NCBI GenBank assembly: GCA_900550525.1
Contig: URSN01000084.1
Span: 1 to 8,032 of the forward strand
Source: an uncultured Eubacteriales bacterium
GTDB taxonomy: Bacteria > Bacillota > Clostridia > Christensenellales > CAG-138
Length of the DNA stretch: 8,032 nt
Direction of reading: 5' to 3'
Shown here piece by piece: positions 7,744-8,032 of this stretch (position 1 is the first letter of the stretch; the number at the start of each line of letters is the position of its first letter). Position numbers and translations under genes: made by a program. Under the pieces are notes generated by a model, which was not told the DNA's origin, did not search any database, and saw only the letters and a program-made list of their open reading frames with translations.

Positions 7744-8032
7744 GAGCAAGCCGTAAGCCGAGTTCTGTCTGAGGACGGCCATCTATCTCTGGCCCGCCGT
7801 CGCCGGCGGGCTCATGCGATTACCGGGAGCGTAGCGGGCCGCTATTGAATGCTCCCATTCCAATCTTGCACCGGGTGGGGTTTACAGGGCGGACAAGTCG
7901 CCAAGCCGCCGGTGAGCTCTTACCTCGCCTTTCCATCCTTCCCGAGCCGTGGCGAGGCGGTTTCTATCTGTTACAATTTCCATGGTGTCGAATCAACCTG
8001 TTTTTGCAAGACACACTACCATACGAGTCTCG
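7744..8032 (-). ncRNA. rnpB: RNase P RNA, bacterial type A (3' part; 5' end outside window)
   Basis: The minus strand carries the conserved 3' two-thirds or more of the catalytic RNA that trims tRNA 5' leaders. In transcript order I can read: GTAACAGATAGAAACCGCC (near 7970), GGAAAGGCGAGGTAAGAGCUC (near 7920), the AAACCCCACCCGGTGCAAGA core (near 7870), AGATAGATGG, and finally ACAGAACTCGGCTTACGG near 7755-7773, the P4-strand motif that marks the 3' end of rnpB. The conserved 5' element GAGGAAAGUCCGGGCUCC is not found before 8032, so the 5' end lies outside the window. The spacing and the core segments fit type A (ancestral) rather than Bacillus type B. The exact mature 3' end is approximate. 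Confidence 0.93.

Overview
The window is high-GC DNA (clearly above 60% by eye) from what looks like an anaerobic, gut-type member of the Clostridia. Three things point that way: a two-iron superoxide reductase, a clostridial-style three-subunit molybdenum hydroxylase, and a type A RNase P RNA, since Bacilli normally have type B. The placement is an inference; no taxonomic marker protein is present. I see no insertion sequence, phage gene, CRISPR array, tRNA or other sign of an accessory island. All genes look intact except the two cut by the window edges.

Left part, plus strand (1-2651): the C-terminal part of a MATE-family exporter, then a desulfoferrodoxin (dfx) ending in a strong intrinsic terminator. 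Next comes a two-gene unit, ccdA plus a membrane-anchored TlpA/ResA-type thioredoxin. The pair should carry electrons from cytoplasmic thioredoxin across the membrane to disulfide substrates outside. No cytochrome c gene is visible, so a general thiol-redox role is at least as likely as cytochrome c maturation.

Middle part, minus strand (2760-6414): an operon in the order molybdopterin subunit, FAD subunit, [2Fe-2S] subunit, the same order as E. coli xdhABC. The genes are tightly packed (4-bp overlap, then 5-bp gap). A good sigma-A-type promoter precedes it (6483-6511) and a perfect 30-bp palindrome, probably a bidirectional terminator, follows it (2707-2736). The first gene is best read from a TTG codon at 6414 rather than the ATG at 6450. 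Catalytic residues of the xanthine dehydrogenase family are present, but residues that hold xanthine in the bovine enzyme are replaced, so the substrate is probably not xanthine.

Right part: on the plus strand, a DUF368/PopT-type polyprenyl-phosphate transporter (6735-7616) with its own probable promoter and a leader hairpin. Facing it on the minus strand is the 3' part of rnpB, cut by the window end. A hairpin terminator at 7704-7741 separates the two convergent units.

I found no convincing undescribed multi-gene system. The best open questions are the substrate of the molybdenum hydroxylase and the partners of the CcdA-TlpA pair next to the superoxide reductase.
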